DNA from: Sulfurospirillum sp. UBA6810
Lineage (GTDB): Bacteria > Campylobacterota > Campylobacteria > Campylobacterales > Sulfurospirillaceae
Assembly: GCA_002469305.1 (NCBI GenBank)
Contig: DKEY01000056.1
Span: forward strand, 5,359 to 10,527
Length of the DNA: 5,169 bases
Reading direction: 5' to 3'
Of this stretch, positions 4,799-5,169 are shown piece after piece. A program made the position numbers and the translations under genes. The notes beneath the pieces are model-generated. The model did no database searches. It saw nothing but the letters and a program-made list of their open reading frames with translations, and was not told the DNA's origin. The first letter of the stretch is position 1. Each line of letters begins with the position of its first letter.

Positions 4799-5169
4799 TT
4801 ATGCTAAAGCTTCTTTCGCATACTTGATACCAAGTTCAAATGCCAGCTTATTAGCAGCATGTACTTTTTCAGGTACTTTTGAAAGCATAACATCTTGAAC
4901 TAAATCAAAATCAAGTACTCTTGTCATCTCTAAAGTTATAGCAAGAGCTACAACAGATTGTGTGATAACATTGCCTACTTCTTCTTTAGCGATAGTAATA
5001 ATAGGAATTTCTATAATTCTCCATCTTTTTCTATCTTCTTCGCTTGGAGTTACTAAGTTTGGTTCTACAACAATAATAGCACCCTCTTTAACACCGTTTT
5101 TAAAGTTATCAAAACTCACTTGAGCAGTTGCTATCATAAACTCTATCTCACCCTCATTTGCATAAGGAA
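4799..5169 (-). CDS. oorC: 2-oxoglutarate:acceptor (ferredoxin) oxidoreductase gamma subunit, C-terminal part
   Basis: The gene is cut by the right edge. The open frame runs past the ATG at 5137 to the edge (PYANEGEIEFMIATAQ), so that ATG is internal; 122 residues are visible out of about 185 expected. The gamma subunit forms part of the four-subunit OorDABC enzyme that interconverts 2-oxoglutarate and succinyl-CoA with ferredoxin or flavodoxin, the oxidative TCA step or, in autotrophs, the reverse TCA step. The visible part matches the catalytic-gamma domain of 2-oxoacid oxidoreductases: MIATAQVSFDNF, VVEPNLVTPSEEDRKRW, EIPIITIAKEEVGNVITQS and MLSKVPEKVHAANKLAFELG. The alternative is the gamma subunit of pyruvate oxidoreductase. 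The OorC call is favoured by overall resemblance to Helicobacter and Campylobacter OorC and by its place as last gene before a strong terminator, as expected for the DABC order, whereas PorC usually begins its cluster. Confidence 0.85.
   Translation of the reverse strand, partial: PYANEGEIEFMIATAQVSFDNFKNGVKEGAIIVVEPNLVTPSEEDRKRWRIIEIPIITIAKEEVGNVITQSVVALAITLEMTRVLDFDLVQDVMLSKVPEKVHAANKLAFELGIKYAKEALA

Noticed and set aside
1..5169. Search for CRISPR arrays, tRNA or rRNA genes, insertion sequences, toxin-antitoxin or phage-defence genes
   Set aside because: No spaced direct-repeat array, cloverleaf, terminal inverted repeats with a transposase, or defence-type domain was seen; the window is nearly filled by the seven genes listed.

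Overview
The window looks like ordinary chromosome from a member of Campylobacterota (the former Epsilonproteobacteria), most likely a Sulfurimonas-like sulfur- or hydrogen-oxidiser. The grounds are low GC with AT-rich codon use, dense packing of short genes on both strands, and a gamma subunit of 2-oxoglutarate:acceptor oxidoreductase that resembles the OorC of this group. The genus is an inference; no rRNA or other taxonomic marker is present.

Layout from left to right. (1) Plus strand, 1-1438: the C-terminal part of an RseP-type site-2 membrane protease, whose stop codon overlaps the start of a YggS/PLPBP pyridoxal-phosphate homeostasis gene (TAATG junction). (2) A hairpin at 1440-1465, made of two copies of the palindrome TTACATGTAA, separates this pair from a convergent minus-strand pair. 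(3) Minus strand, 3276-1469: an unrecognised 188-residue protein followed 2 nt later by a BaiN/YhiN (HI0933-type) flavoprotein. (4) A 53-nt divergent promoter region (3277-3329), then a plus-strand MarC-family membrane protein with a TTG start. (5) Minus strand, 4748-3927: a TIGR01777-type NAD(P)-binding epimerase-like protein whose 3' end overlaps the marC 3' end by 12 nt. (6) A strong hairpin terminator at 4769-4792, then the C-terminal part of oorC, which enters from the right edge on the minus strand.

The genes are mostly housekeeping: membrane proteolysis, PLP homeostasis, a flavoprotein, a membrane protein of unknown substrate, an SDR-like enzyme and central carbon metabolism (the oxidative or reductive TCA step between succinyl-CoA and 2-oxoglutarate). 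No single pathway joins them. There is no mobile element, CRISPR array, tRNA, rRNA or defence system. No stretch longer than about 53 nt lacks a gene.

The one unexpected signal is the palindrome TTACATGTAA. It occurs five times perfectly and once with a single mismatch, all between 1103 and 2464 and none elsewhere in the window. All four copies inside genes, on both strands, are read in the same frame as Leu-His-Val-(Lys/Glu). The other two form the intergenic hairpin.
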